This document shows, one piece after another, positions 21,801-32,302 of a DNA stretch of 64,000 bases. The DNA comes from Cymodocea nodosa (taxonomy: Eukaryota > Streptophyta > Magnoliopsida > Alismatales > Cymodoceaceae). A program made the position numbers and the translations under genes. Where the stretch lies: the NCBI GenBank assembly GCA_036874045.1, contig CM072345.1, positions 14,166,001 to 14,230,000 on the forward strand, read 5' to 3'. A model generated the notes under the pieces. That model made no database searches. It was not told the DNA's origin and saw only the letters and a list, made by a program, of their open reading frames with translations. Each line of letters starts with the position of its first letter. Within the stretch, counting starts at the first letter, position 1.

Positions 21801-24280
21801 AGATGTCATGTAAGCTATTAATCCTCGAGGAACATCATCGTGGACTGGATAGTACACCCCAGATGCATGTTGCTTATACCCCAAACCAATCCTCTTCTCC
21901 GTCTGCAAGTCTTAAAATGTACAATGAAAAGGAAAGAAACGAACTGAGCAAGACAATTAAATAGTTATAATACTAATGGACAATAGGTTGAAAGATAACT
22001 CAAGAACATAAAGGACATTGTTCAACCATATTTGAGAGGAGACTTAAATCTCCCCTTGACCAAATACATGGTATGAACAGTCATTAACAATAGCAATAGT
22101 GGATTTGTCATGAAAGGTAGAAAGTCGCTCAAATAAAGACTGGGTACCTAATATATGGGAAGAGGTGCCAAAGTTGATAACCCAACTATCATCACCAATG
22201 GTAGCAAGGGCAGTAGAGGAAATATTTGAAGGGATGGAGGCCTAGGCTCTTAGAGCAATGGACTTGGTGTCACAAACCTGAATGAGACGATTATAGTCAT
22301 CCTGTAAGATAGTGATAGTAGAGCTAAATACAGGTGGGGGCTTAATGCTAGAAGCCACAATAGTGAGATGGACAGCAGGCGGCTTGCCAAATTTGTCCCA
22401 GCACTTCTCAAATCGATGTCCCAATTTACTGCACCACTGGCACTTGAGACGCTATTGAGTAGTGGACTGTCCACCCACCTCTTGGCTAAAGTTGGAGTCA
22501 TGCCCCCCCCTAGTAGCAAGGGTAGACTAATCAGAAACTAGAGTAGACAACTTGGATGGAGTAGAGACCCGAAGAGCATGAGAGAAGGTTGCATCTAAAT
22601 CTGAGGGAGTGTCACCACTTAAAATGGAGCCTCAGATTTGAGAGGTAATAGTGAGTTCAAGGTTGGTCAGATAGGCAACAACAACTAACTTCTCACGATA
22701 AGGAATGAAGGTAAGTGTAGTGCTCCTGGTAAGTCTGATTACCTTGTTTAGCTTGAAACAACTACTCATAGATCTGAAAAATCTTGGAGATGTTTTGATG
22801 ACCATAGATACAACAGAGATTGTCCCACATACACTTAGCAAGACGTAACATGAAAACTCCTCAAGCAATAGAGGGTTTCATGCTAGATATCATCTAGGAA
22901 ACAATGGCAGTCATCTGCCAACCAATCCTTATAAACTGCATCCTTGTCATCAAGCAGTAGGAAAAAAAGATGGCAACGTTTGTGGTGTGCCATCACTATA
23001 GTCTCAAAACTTTGTGCCCAATATAAATAGTTACTACCGTTTAACCTTTCAAAGATGCCAGTGAGTTTGATAAGGAGAATATCTCGCATCACCATGAGAT
23101 TTGGAGCTTGGAGTTACTATTGTACCTTGGAGTTTATTCACCAAGAAAGATGGTAGAAGGAAGTCAGTGTGAGTCACAAAGCCACAAGTTCAAGGGAACC
23201 TACGTTAACGAAAGCAACTGTAAACAGGTTTGCCACACTGAAAGCTTCAACGAAGGTGACTGTTGTGGCACACGCTGCCATTGCTTCTGCACAAAACCAT
23301 GTTAGCACTTAAGCAGAACTATCGATGATGGAGTTTGTTGCTATTGTCCGTAAGCACCGGATTGTGCTGCTTGTGGGTACGTAGTACTACTTGGGACAGA
23401 CTACTCAGCGTAACTTGGTTGAGTCTGTTGGTATTGTCTGTGCATCACTATACTGTTAAGTTGTCGGAAGAACTCACGACCAACATGGTCAAAGGGGCCG
23501 TCACAGAAGGTGACGAACGAATCACCACATGAGGACGCCTACAACTGGACCAACGACGGACAACACTAGTTGCAGGAGAACGGCGAAGCACTAGCAATAG
23601 GTGATGGACGCCAACAGTGGTGGGCGGAAGATGGTGGTCGAAGAAGGAAGGTGGGGTGGTGGAAGTTAACCTAGGCTTCTGATACCATTACAAACTAGGT
23701 TTTGGTATATTGTGAAGACAAGAAGTTACAAAGGTATATAATACCCTAGACAAGGAGGATCCATTTAACTTAAATGGATCCTCCATATTACACAGAACAT
23801 AAACACTAACACCCATCAATGGTTATCACAATATAGAAGCATCTGATACATCAAAATATTTGTACAAGCAACTGATAAAATATACACATAAAATGTTTGT
23901 ATAATCATATTCAAGAAACAATGTTAGATCAACAACTAAACTACTGTGAAGGCACATTATCTTTCCGTAAAGATGATTTGCAATTTTCTAGCTTAATGTA
24001 ATGGTCTCCCTGATATCCTCAAACTGCATTTCTTACTTGCATGGTTGTTACAGAGGTCATTTCCCCATTTAGACCAGGTCGGCTAAGAATGCTTGAATCC
24101 TTATAGAACTTGTAAACTTCTTCCGGTTTATGGTGGAGAATAGAGTAGTACTGTTCAACGAACATATTTCCAACCTGAGAAATCAGTTTAGAGTGTCAGG
24201 TATGACACAAATAAAAAATTGAAGACTATGAGCTTTCGTTATACCACATGTGGACTGGGGGGGGAGGCTGGAGAAGCCAT
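15819..24280 (-). CDS. G3BP: G3BP-like stress-granule RNA-binding protein (NTF2 + RRM + RGG)
   Basis: Nine exons with matching phases encode 471 residues: 24245-24280, 24037-24174, 18291-18597, 17974-18197, 17683-17857, 17446-17567, 17287-17352, 16192-16255, 15819-16102. The start is [12 protein letters not shown], at the first base of its exon. Residues about 12-140 form an NTF2-like domain ([45 protein letters not shown]). Next come an acidic linker, the conserved [10 protein letters not shown] motif (about 230), an RRM with RNP2 SIYVSNLP and RNP1 NYCFGFVEF (about 295-360), and a Gly/Arg-rich RGG tail. G3BP homologues nucleate stress granules by binding mRNA and partner proteins through the NTF2 dimer. 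The intron between exons 2 and 3 contains a whole copia retrotransposon in the same orientation. The intron after 16192 uses a GC donor (ACGAG|GCAAGT). A leader exon lies near 27.7 kb. Confidence 0.93.
18974..19100 (-). repeat. 3' LTR of the copia element (127 bp)
   Basis: Starts TGTACAAACT and ends TAACA on the plus strand, i.e. TGTTA...TGTACA in element orientation. It contains a 27-base near-palindrome at 19045-19071 (13-base arms, 1-base centre). Confidence 0.92.
19260..21800 (-). pseudogene. Degenerate copia pol (integrase, reverse transcriptase, RNase H)
   Basis: Reading toward lower coordinates: a pre-integrase motif [14 protein letters not shown] near 21730-21785, integrase-like fragments around 20850-21700, reverse-transcriptase fragments including [11 protein letters not shown] near 20000-20040, and RNase H pieces ([24 protein letters not shown]) near 19230-19440. 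Frequent in-frame stops and frame changes show it is nonfunctional. Confidence 0.85.
22240..23100 (-). pseudogene. Degenerate copia gag with zinc knuckle
   Basis: A gag-like start ([14 protein letters not shown]) near 22990-23060, and a CCHC zinc knuckle ([15 protein letters not shown]) near 22390-22450. Stops lie between the pieces. The motif order relative to the primer-binding site fits copia gag. Confidence 0.8.
23688..23811 (-). repeat. 5' LTR of the copia element (124 bp)
   Basis: Nearly identical to the left LTR, with a one-base loss next to the primer-binding site and a two-base deletion. The same 27-base hairpin is at 23756-23782. A TATATA-like motif on the minus strand could be the element promoter. 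Confidence 0.92.
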
Positions 24281-24414
24281 CTGCAATCCTATATCAACAA
24301 AACAAGTAGAGCTGCAGCAGGTCCCAAGATTGGACAAGTCAGAATCCACAATGGCATAAAAGAAATAAAGTGTCATAGTGAATATTAATAGCTAAGATGA
24401 TCATCTTTCATAAT

Positions 24415-24570
24415 CAAAAACAATCCAAGTCATAATCCCATTACCAAGGGTCAGCTATATGAATTTTTTTTCCATGTATTTCTATTGATGATCAAATCTG
24501 CCATTAAATTACATAAATTTAAATTTCTTTTCACAATTCCTAAACAAGTGGTTTTAGACCTTCTACTTTT
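24415..24570 (-). mobile_element. Au-SINE-like copy, diverged
   Basis: Plus-strand order CATAATCCCAT, GGTCAGCTATATGAATT, CCATGTATTTCTAT, ATCAAATCT, ACATAAATTTAAAT, CAATTCCTAA matches the other copies in this window. It resembles the reverse complement of the 3' part of the angiosperm Au SINE (family assignment from memory). Confidence 0.5.
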
Positions 24571-26067
24571 TTTAGTTTCTTGTGCACAAATTAGTTCCCC
24601 TTTCTTAACTGATGCATAATCAATAGTAGGAGATTTTTTATTGAACAATGCACAGTACAGAGTCTCCTCTGTGAGGAAATTTTGCTATTGCAAAGTCTAC
24701 CAGAACTGCAGGGGGGGAGATCAGCCGAAATGGATAAAGAGCTGGGGCAGTTCTTGGAGCAGTTAAATTCCTCACAAACTAAGCTGAAACTGCATTAAGA
24801 GAAGAAATATGGGCTCATATAAGAACCATCATCCTCTGGAAAATTTATAGTTAATAGCTGCAATGCCAAATCAAGAAGGTAGATCCTCCTTGGCCTTCCC
24901 ATAAACTCACCAAACCCCCACTTAAAGTTCATACAATTACTGCACCACAGAGCAATACATCATTATGTTACACATTAGAAGCCACATAAACAACACTTTC
25001 AATGGAGATGTACACTGCCAGATAATTTTTATGCCTTTTACTTCTTGAACATAAGGACTCAAGAAGAAATCATTAGTTACAAAGTTATAACTTCTAAATG
25101 AAAATTGCCCAGAACCTTCTAAAGATGATGCAGTTGTGTTCTTTAGTCATTGTAATGATGTTATCTTTAATTATTGTAGGGTTTCTAGGGAAGATATTAA
25201 ATAGAAACATACTGTTGTGCATCAGTTGCATGTCCATGGAAAATAGAAACATAAAATATTAAATATAAACATACTGTTTTGCAAGAGTCATGAGACTAAT
25301 GGCCGTATATTACTTTTCAATTTCTGTATTTTATTTTTGTTTGTTTAATAACTTTTCTTTAATCTGTTGTGTTGTTAGAACAATGTCTAATAGGAACAAA
25401 AAGATCCATGCCTTCTTTGGCAATATATCACCATAATATTTTGTTGCATACTAATATAATCAAACAGTATCATTCATTTGATATTTTTCATGTACTATTA
25501 GGTCATGCATGTTGTATGCCTTTTTGTCACTAGAATACATTATTATTTAAAATTTTTAAATATTTTTATTTAAATATATTATTTATTAAATGTTGTATCC
25601 TACATTTTAGAAATTTACTGAATCCATATTGTGTTGTATTCATATCGTCAAATCATATAAGTGCTTCACAGGAGTTCATTGTTGACAGAGACAAAAAACT
25701 ATTAAAACCAGTATAGCCTAGCAAGACAATGTAAAGATAGGCGGGCAGCTTCAACAAGTGCCGAGGGTACCTCAATTATGGTAGTGGGAACAGAAAATCT
25801 TTTTCTAGGTGCTTTTTTTCATCCATTACCTCTTCTATTTCAGTGCTTTCTCCCATATTCGTAATTTCTTATTTTCATATATCCTCACATAAAAGAATTA
25901 CAATTTTAATGCTTACATGCAAGCAATCAAAGTCTCCTCTTTTCAGTTCTCTTAAGTTTTTTATTTGCACATAAACAAGTCAAATGATGTATACTGTTCA
26001 AACTTCAAAGCACTAAATTCTTCTATCAAATGACTTGAAGGAAACAAGCTTGGAAATATGTAGGCAT

Positions 26068-26373
26068 CTATGCTTTGTTTGAAATTTCCTAGTTTACAAG
26101 GAAATTGATTTTCGATGTGAGATGTCTGGTTAGAGCACTTGATTCAGCCCAACATTTGCCCAAGGAACAGATCAATCACGCCAAGACCATAGTTGAGATC
26201 ATTGCCACTCATCAAGTGCTCTATGCTTTGTTTGAAATTTCCTAGTTTACAAGGAAATTGATTTTCAATGTGAGATGTCTGGTTAGAGCACTTGATTCAG
26301 CCCAACATTTGCCCAAGGAACAAATCAATCACGCCAAGACCATAGTTGAGATCATTGCCACTCATCAAGTGGC
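26068..26373. repeat. Tandem duplication, two 153-bp units
   Basis: Unit one is 26068-26220 and unit two 26221-26373. Both run from CTATGCTTTGTTTGAAATTT to ATCATTGCCACTCATCAAGT and differ at only a few bases (e.g. CGATG/CAATG, ACAGATC/ACAAATC). The near identity implies a recent duplication. Confidence 0.95.
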
Positions 26374-27644
26374 TCAACCAAACAAGACATAATGCGCATG
26401 GATCAGGTATTCAGGTCAATGGCCTCAACTAGTTCATCTCAAATTCCCTTTGACACGCAAGATGACTAGTCAGATTAGTGGGATTAATCTAAGCATTTTG
26501 AGGCGGCCAACTAGTACCATGAGATTATAGACACTTCGAGTAGAAATCACATGATTAGCGTGATAGTGAGGACAGCAATAAGCAAAGCAAAGGAGTCAGC
26601 ATCAAATACTTTAAAGGTAAAATGACAAAAACAAACATGACTGCGACAGTTGAGGAGGATCTACCGAATATACAACAGACCGTCAACCAAAGCGAGTTCA
26701 GCGACTAGGCAAGGTCATTGACCATACTGATGCGAGTCAATGGAAGCAATGTGGTGAAATTTTCCTTACTTCTAAAACAAGTATTCCAACATTTCAAAGT
26801 TAAGATGATTTAGCACCAAATGAAAAAAAAACGGTAGTAAGTAAACTGGATGTTGCAGAAAAAATAGCTTATGAAAGTATGGGGACCAATGGAATACAAT
26901 CTATTTGGAGATCATGACGATTAATTTTTGAAAAATAGAACTACACGACTAGCTGATGTGTGTTCGTTATCATTTAGCTAATGCATTGAAAATAGCAAGA
27001 AAAAGAATAGAAAATAAAATTAGTGAATAGAAAACTGCAAAAAAGAAATTAAAAAAATCGAGCTTTCACGAAAAATAGGAAGATGCCAATATCAGAATAA
27101 CAACAAAAATAATGGAGAGAAAATTGCTCTGGGAGGAAACAATAGACATTCGTGTAATTCCCCAGAATCCGTGCAACTAGAAAAAATGCATTGCTTACCA
27201 ACATAGTTCAAGCGGAAAAACCAAAAATTTATGAACCTGACGCAACGTATAATAATACATCCCCGGAGCACGATAGTGAAGCTGTTGTGTTAGATAGCAA
27301 GCATCCTAGTACCGCCAATAAAAAGGCCACTTTCATGGCGAAACACACTAATAGCAAAAACAACACCACAATATCAGCATCAAGGAGAAAAGTTGAATCA
27401 GATAACACCTTACAGATTGGGAAAACTGCAGAACCACGAAAGAATGATCGTCTAGGACCAAACGGGAAAAAACACGTTCCACCCAAATCAGATCGAGAAA
27501 ACACGCAGTGGCATGAAGCCACACTAAAAACAAGGACAACGGAACGAACCACGGACCCGTCAGATCAAAGCGACGACGGGAACAAATGGAGAGGGTCAAC
27601 ACTAGGGTAGCGAAAGAGTCTGAGAAGGGTCATTCCGTACTTAC

Positions 27645-27866
27645 CCGATGATCGTAGGCAATGTCGGAGCCCCCCTCGCGCAAAACAGAGTCCCCCGCCT
27701 TGCGCGGAAGAACTGGGAGGAGAGAACGCAAGGAAGAAGGGAAGAAGAGCGCGCCCTCGGCCGCCTGTCGCCGACGCCGGTGGTGTGAGGTTGGAGTGGT
27801 GTGGTAAGAAGGGAAAGGTGGGGAGAGTCGCGGAAGAATAAACGGAACGAAATATTTACTGTTTCT
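27645..27866 (-). other. 5'-UTR leader exon and core promoter of G3BP
   Basis: On the minus strand a GC-rich stretch ends at a strong donor (CATCGG|GTAAGT). It has no ATG-initiated frame that joins the coding exons, so it is read as untranslated leader. The assignment to G3BP is inferred from position and from the acceptor placed exactly at the G3BP ATG. A diverged copy is present at 54590-55047. Confidence 0.6.
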
Positions 27867-28724
27867 TTTTGTAATACGTGAATTTCTCGCCGTTGAAAGG
27901 AGGAGATGCGACAGAACAGAGAGTGTCTTTTCTGTCATTTTACTCGGGAAAAAAATATTAATTTTCAATGATGATATTTTATTCCAATTTAAATATATAT
28001 AATTTACAGGACAGTAAAAGATCAATTCCTATAAGATTTGTTAAAACATAAACGTCAACATTCAAATTTGAAATTTGTATATTAAAATTTAAAATCTGAT
28101 TGTCATCGTTTATATCGTAGCTTTGATAGCTTTTAATAAGTGACGAAAATTGTGCGGTGAATAATTAAATCAACGGAAGGATGTTGAGATCTAACGTCGA
28201 TATTTAGATCTAATCTAAGATTTGAATTTGTTACCTAATTTGAAATTAGTTATTGAATATTAGATGTTGTCGAAATTTATTAATCATTCTCGTGCATGAG
28301 AAGTTAATATATAACCATTTGTATTTGTTGATAAAAAAATAGTTGTTCTAAAGTTACGTTAAAGATGAAGATGCAATGTCTGCATTTTGTGGTTGAAGAT
28401 TAAAATTTTAATTTAGCATTATAATAAACTTTTATTTGATTTTAAAAAAAAATATTATATAATTTTATATATAATTCGAAGTTTAATAAGTATTTTCAAC
28501 CACATACTTTGCATCATCGTGCATGTTGGGATAAATTTTGTTAGAAAAAAGTTGTTTTTTCTTGAAAAGTTTTGCGATTAGTCAAAAATAAATTCGTGAA
28601 CGTAAAGAAAATTTCCACGACACCCACACAGAATCTGATAATTGTTTTTTTACCCAAAAGTCCAAAGACAAAAATTCATTTTCTCCTTGGGCCTCGTCCA
28701 ATCGTCCTCTGCTCTCCCCACATC
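27867..28724. promoter_or_regulatory. Divergent intergenic region between G3BP leader and the 28725 gene
   Basis: About 860 AT-rich bases separate two genes pointing away from each other, so it should hold both promoters. I see no specific binding motif to name. Confidence 0.45.
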
Positions 28725-29120
28725 ATGGCGTCGTCGTCGTCGTCTTCCTCCGCCAAATCCCTATTCCAGATATTGGGGAAGTTCTTCAAGAAGCCGTGGG
28801 AGATCACAGGACCCTGCGCGTCCCCGGAGTACCGCAGTGCGGTGCCGGCAGCCCTCGACTACCGCCGCCACGCCCCCGCTTCCACCCCCGCCCTCGCCGT
28901 CGTCCCCACCTCCAACCCCGAGACCGTCTTCGATATCAAGTACCACACCCGCGACCAGCGCCGCAATCGCCCGCCAATTAAGAGGACCATCCTCAGGAAG
29001 GCAGACGCCGAGAAGATGATGAAAGAGAAGAAGAGTTTTGATGTTGGGGAGTTCCCGCCCGTGTACCTCACCGCTGCTGTCATCGAGGATGAGAATGCCA
29101 GAGGAGGTGGCTACCAGTGA
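28725..29120 (+). CDS. Conserved-looking 131-aa plant protein of unknown function
   Basis: A single open frame with an ATG in a good plant context (CATCATGGC) and GC-rich codons, in contrast to the AT-rich flanks. The N-terminus is Ser-rich, then basic and aromatic (AKSLFQILGKFFKKPWEITG), which could be a mitochondrial or plastid targeting segment. The body has PCASPEYRSAVP, VFDIKYHTRDQRRNRPPIKR and a Lys-rich helix (RKADAEKMMKEKKSFDV), ending DENARGGGYQ. It feels like a plant-conserved small protein, but I cannot name the family or its job. There is no membrane helix. The frame is also open upstream to 28572, but the internal ATG fits best because the upstream part is AT-rich and low in complexity. 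Confidence 0.75.
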   Translation: MASSSSSSSAKSLFQILGKFFKKPWEITGPCASPEYRSAVPAALDYRRHAPASTPALAVVPTSNPETVFDIKYHTRDQRRNRPPIKRTILRKADAEKMMKEKKSFDVGEFPPVYLTAAVIEDENARGGGYQ

Positions 29121-32100
29121 AACTCATCAAGGTACCCGAAAACTCTCGTTTTCCCCTTACTGTAACAGGATTTCTTGTTTCATTGGAGATTTTTATTTCA
29201 TCATCTCTTGATTTCCCTTTGGTCGGTGAATTACCTAGTACGAAAAGTTGATTTTGATTTTTCTGGGCATCGTCATGTGAAAGTAAGAACTGTCAATTAA
29301 TTTATATAATAGTTCAACAATCATGTGAAGGTAAGAATAAATTCTTACAACAAAATGGTAATAACTTCAAGTGTTCAAGTCATTACTAAAAATACAAAAT
29401 AAAATACATATGCAGGCACAGAAGAAAAAAAAATTTCATTGTTCAGTATTATATATATTAAGAACACCTTAATAGGCATGTTATTGTGGTTCAATGTATG
29501 GATAAGGGGGCACCGTTTCGGCATTGTCCTAAACTTAACAGGAACCATGCCAAATGGTGGAGGGAACGAGGTGCTCGGCAAAGGTTATCAAGGAATCGAA
29601 GAGGTTTAGGTGCTCTTTGATGGAAGAATTTCAAGGCTAGTTGCACAAATCGGCATTTGTTAATAATAAATTTGCATATGATGGGATTTTATGAAGAAGC
29701 CGATAAGACATGAAATTTGATTGCGAAGCTTTTTTCGGTGGCAAGGTGAAGCTATTGGTAATGGGGAGCTTGTAAAGCTCGTGGTAATGCCTTTAGTTTT
29801 TGGATCTGTTCCTAATTTTTTTGCATATTGTACTACAATGATTTATGTATGAGGAATTGTAACAAAAGATTTAAATATATGTAATTTAACTAAAGACTTG
29901 ACAATTGATAAAAATATTTGAAAGAGAAGGATTCATGTGACCAACCTCACATTATGGAATTATGGTTCAGATTATTGTTATTGCTTATTATATTCATTAA
30001 TGATAAAAATAAATTGATGGAATTATATGTTGTTGACTCCTTGTAACATGTGTGATTAAGGCTTTCAGTGGACTCTATTTACTTTTTAGATAATCGCACT
30101 TTTAGGAGTCTTTTGTTGATATTTGGTGTCATTTATGAAGTCTAGGCTGCCAACAACCTTTCGATTCTGAACATGTTTATCGTGTGCCTCGACTAATATC
30201 TTAAAATAAATGGCAATTGGTATGTATTAGTTTCTGTAGGTATCTTTGTTCATCTAGCATCAGCATGGTGTACTTTTGTTATGACAATATGAATTTTCCA
30301 ACTTTTCCATCTCCGAACATTTGGTTGCTGTGTTTTATCTATGTGAAGGCCTACTGTTGGCCAGGACTTAAAAAGGGTTATTCTTGATGGTTGTACTTGT
30401 ATCCATCATAATGTTTATTACAGTCATGTGTTTGTCTATGGGATATTTTTCTATAACACGTTTACTTATTTCATCTCAAGGCAGCTAGAAAGTCAGTCCC
30501 CTTGAGGTGACCAATAATACATGTTATGGTGCATTTTCATTTAATCGCTCTTTCTTTAGCAGTATGCATCACAACTTTCTCACCAATCCTTTTTTTTTTT
30601 GTTCTTTCTAGATGTTCTCTAAATTTCTTGCCATAGTGTTAGATGCATTGATTGGATGTTAGAATTACTAAAAATATTTTTATATTACAGGGATTTTCAA
30701 AGTATCTTCATATTCATGCTGGTGTGGCTACCCATTGCTTTGTCTATTTTCCGTACGGAGCTGGCTCTCCGTTACCTAAAATATGTGTAGTACTCTTTTG
30801 GTTAGTCCAAGCATTCAATTTGGCGACCAGGTGTTCCTTCATAATGTTCCTTACAGAAGGCTTCTGTTACAACTTTCTTTTCATTTTAGTGGATGATCCG
30901 TAATCCCAGTGGCAAAAGCTGGTACCATTTAAGCTGATGATTTCTCATGTTTGTGCATTATTAACAAAAATCCACTTGGTTGCGGGGATTATATGCTTAT
31001 TTATTTTATTATGCTAGATTGTTCTCTGCAGTAATACATCATCCGGTAGGAACGGATTCTGTCTTTAGGGTTAAGAATTTTATTTGATGTTTGTTAAACG
31101 GTTTGTGTTTGACTTAATAAAGATTTACCTCAAGCCCGATTATAAATGAGATAAGTTCGAGCATAATTCTAGACTCAAATTAAATAAATAAATCACGTTT
31201 TAAATCACGAACGTTGTGGGTTTGATTCTGTTTGAATGACTAATGTTTGTTAATTTGATATTTATTTTTTATAGTATATATTTGCAAGATCGTTTTTACA
31301 AGGATTTTTGCTTAAATTCGTAAGATTCTATATATTTGTTAGAGCGATTCTGTTTGTTAAATTATTAATTAAATTCATTATTGTTCATATTATATGTATA
31401 CAAATTTTATAAAATAGTTGAACATTCATGTCATGATTGAAGAATCTTGTATGTACTACATTTTATCATTTTATTTCCCTTGACTGCAACATTGTTGATA
31501 TTCAACCCAATAAAATTTCATTCGATAAAGATTCAATTAGTTTTAAGTTATAAACAAGTTAAACCCAAACACACTTGTCAGTTCTTTTGAATAAATAAGC
31601 TAATCTTGAATATTATTTCCACTTTGATTATCTCCTCCACTGGGTTATGTGGTTAGGCTTAAAACGAAGTATCCATTCAGGAATTGTATAGATCAAGGCC
31701 ATTTTCTATAATTTTTAGTTCTTTACACGGTGATTTTTCAATGAATCTAAAAAATATTCATAAATAAGTACACCTTCTAGAAGCATTCGCGTAATTGTAA
31801 TAAGCTATTTGAATTTAGAAAAAGAAAGAGGGCATTGCCGATCACAATTATAACTTAAAAATAATTTAAGCATATTCTCATCTCAAACATAAACGTTACT
31901 GTTCGATGTAGCAACGGATAAAAGAGTTGCTCTTTTCATGTTATAAGAACTATAAATATTGGGTTTAAGAAAATAGGCCACAATGAAGAATAACAAGTGA
32001 GAAACCCAACTGGCATCTATAAATGAAATGCATAATTCATTTCATAAACACCGAAATTGTGTAGCCACTGTTGCTTCTTCTTAGCACATGGAATTCAAAA

Positions 32101-32302
32101 CTTGATATCATGATATCATCACCGGTGAAGCAAACCACCGAAGGAAATTTCTTTCAGTATGTCCATGTCTTTGCAGCACATTCGGTAGCGAAATATGAGA
32201 GTAACTCACTGGCTTTTCTTTAAATGCCTTCGCATCCTTAGTACCCATCTCTCTCCCGAATTGCTTCGTAGCAGTACTTAAGACTGATAAGGCCGAAGAG
32301 AA
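29121..32302. other. AT-rich spacer, no supported gene
   Basis: About 3.2 kb holding the 3' flanks of the 28725 gene and of ASNSD1. The short frame at 30652-30903 has no recognizable domain. A minus-strand frame near 32230-32335 reads a hydrophobic, gene-like tail (YWYVILFGLISLKYCYEAI) but falls in the ASNSD1 3' end region in another frame. Confidence 0.55.

Larger units (their letters stand above)
18974..23811 (-). mobile_element. Ty1/copia LTR retrotransposon, complete outline but decayed, in G3BP intron
   Basis: Two direct LTRs (18974-19100 and 23688-23811) are flanked by the 5-bp target duplication CCCAT (18969-18973 and 23812-23816). Next to the right LTR the minus strand reads TGGTATCAGAAGCC, a primer-binding site for initiator-Met tRNA, so the element runs on the minus strand. 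A purine-rich tract (GATAGGGAG) precedes the left LTR. Remnants follow copia order: gag, zinc knuckle, pre-integrase/integrase, reverse transcriptase, RNase H. Multiple stops and frame breaks interrupt them, so it cannot encode its own proteins. The LTRs differ by about four substitutions and two small indels over roughly 125 bp. It lies in the same transcriptional direction as G3BP. Confidence 0.93.
24281..27644 (-). other. Large 5'-UTR intron of G3BP
   Basis: It lies between the leader-exon donor (GTAAGT at 27639-27644) and the acceptor directly before the ATG (GATTGCAG at about 24281-24288). It contains a SINE-like copy, a 153-bp tandem duplication and no supported coding. A plus-strand ORF at 27191-27610 is judged spurious. 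Confidence 0.6.

Noticed and set aside
27191-27610. 139-codon plus-strand ORF
   Set aside because: It lies antisense in the G3BP leader intron, is hydrophilic without a domain, and the paralogous block at 54590 onward carries indels that break the frame.
28642-29083. Alternative-frame Pro/Arg-rich and minus-strand Gly-rich ORFs
   Set aside because: They overlap the 131-aa gene and reflect its GC-rich codon use.
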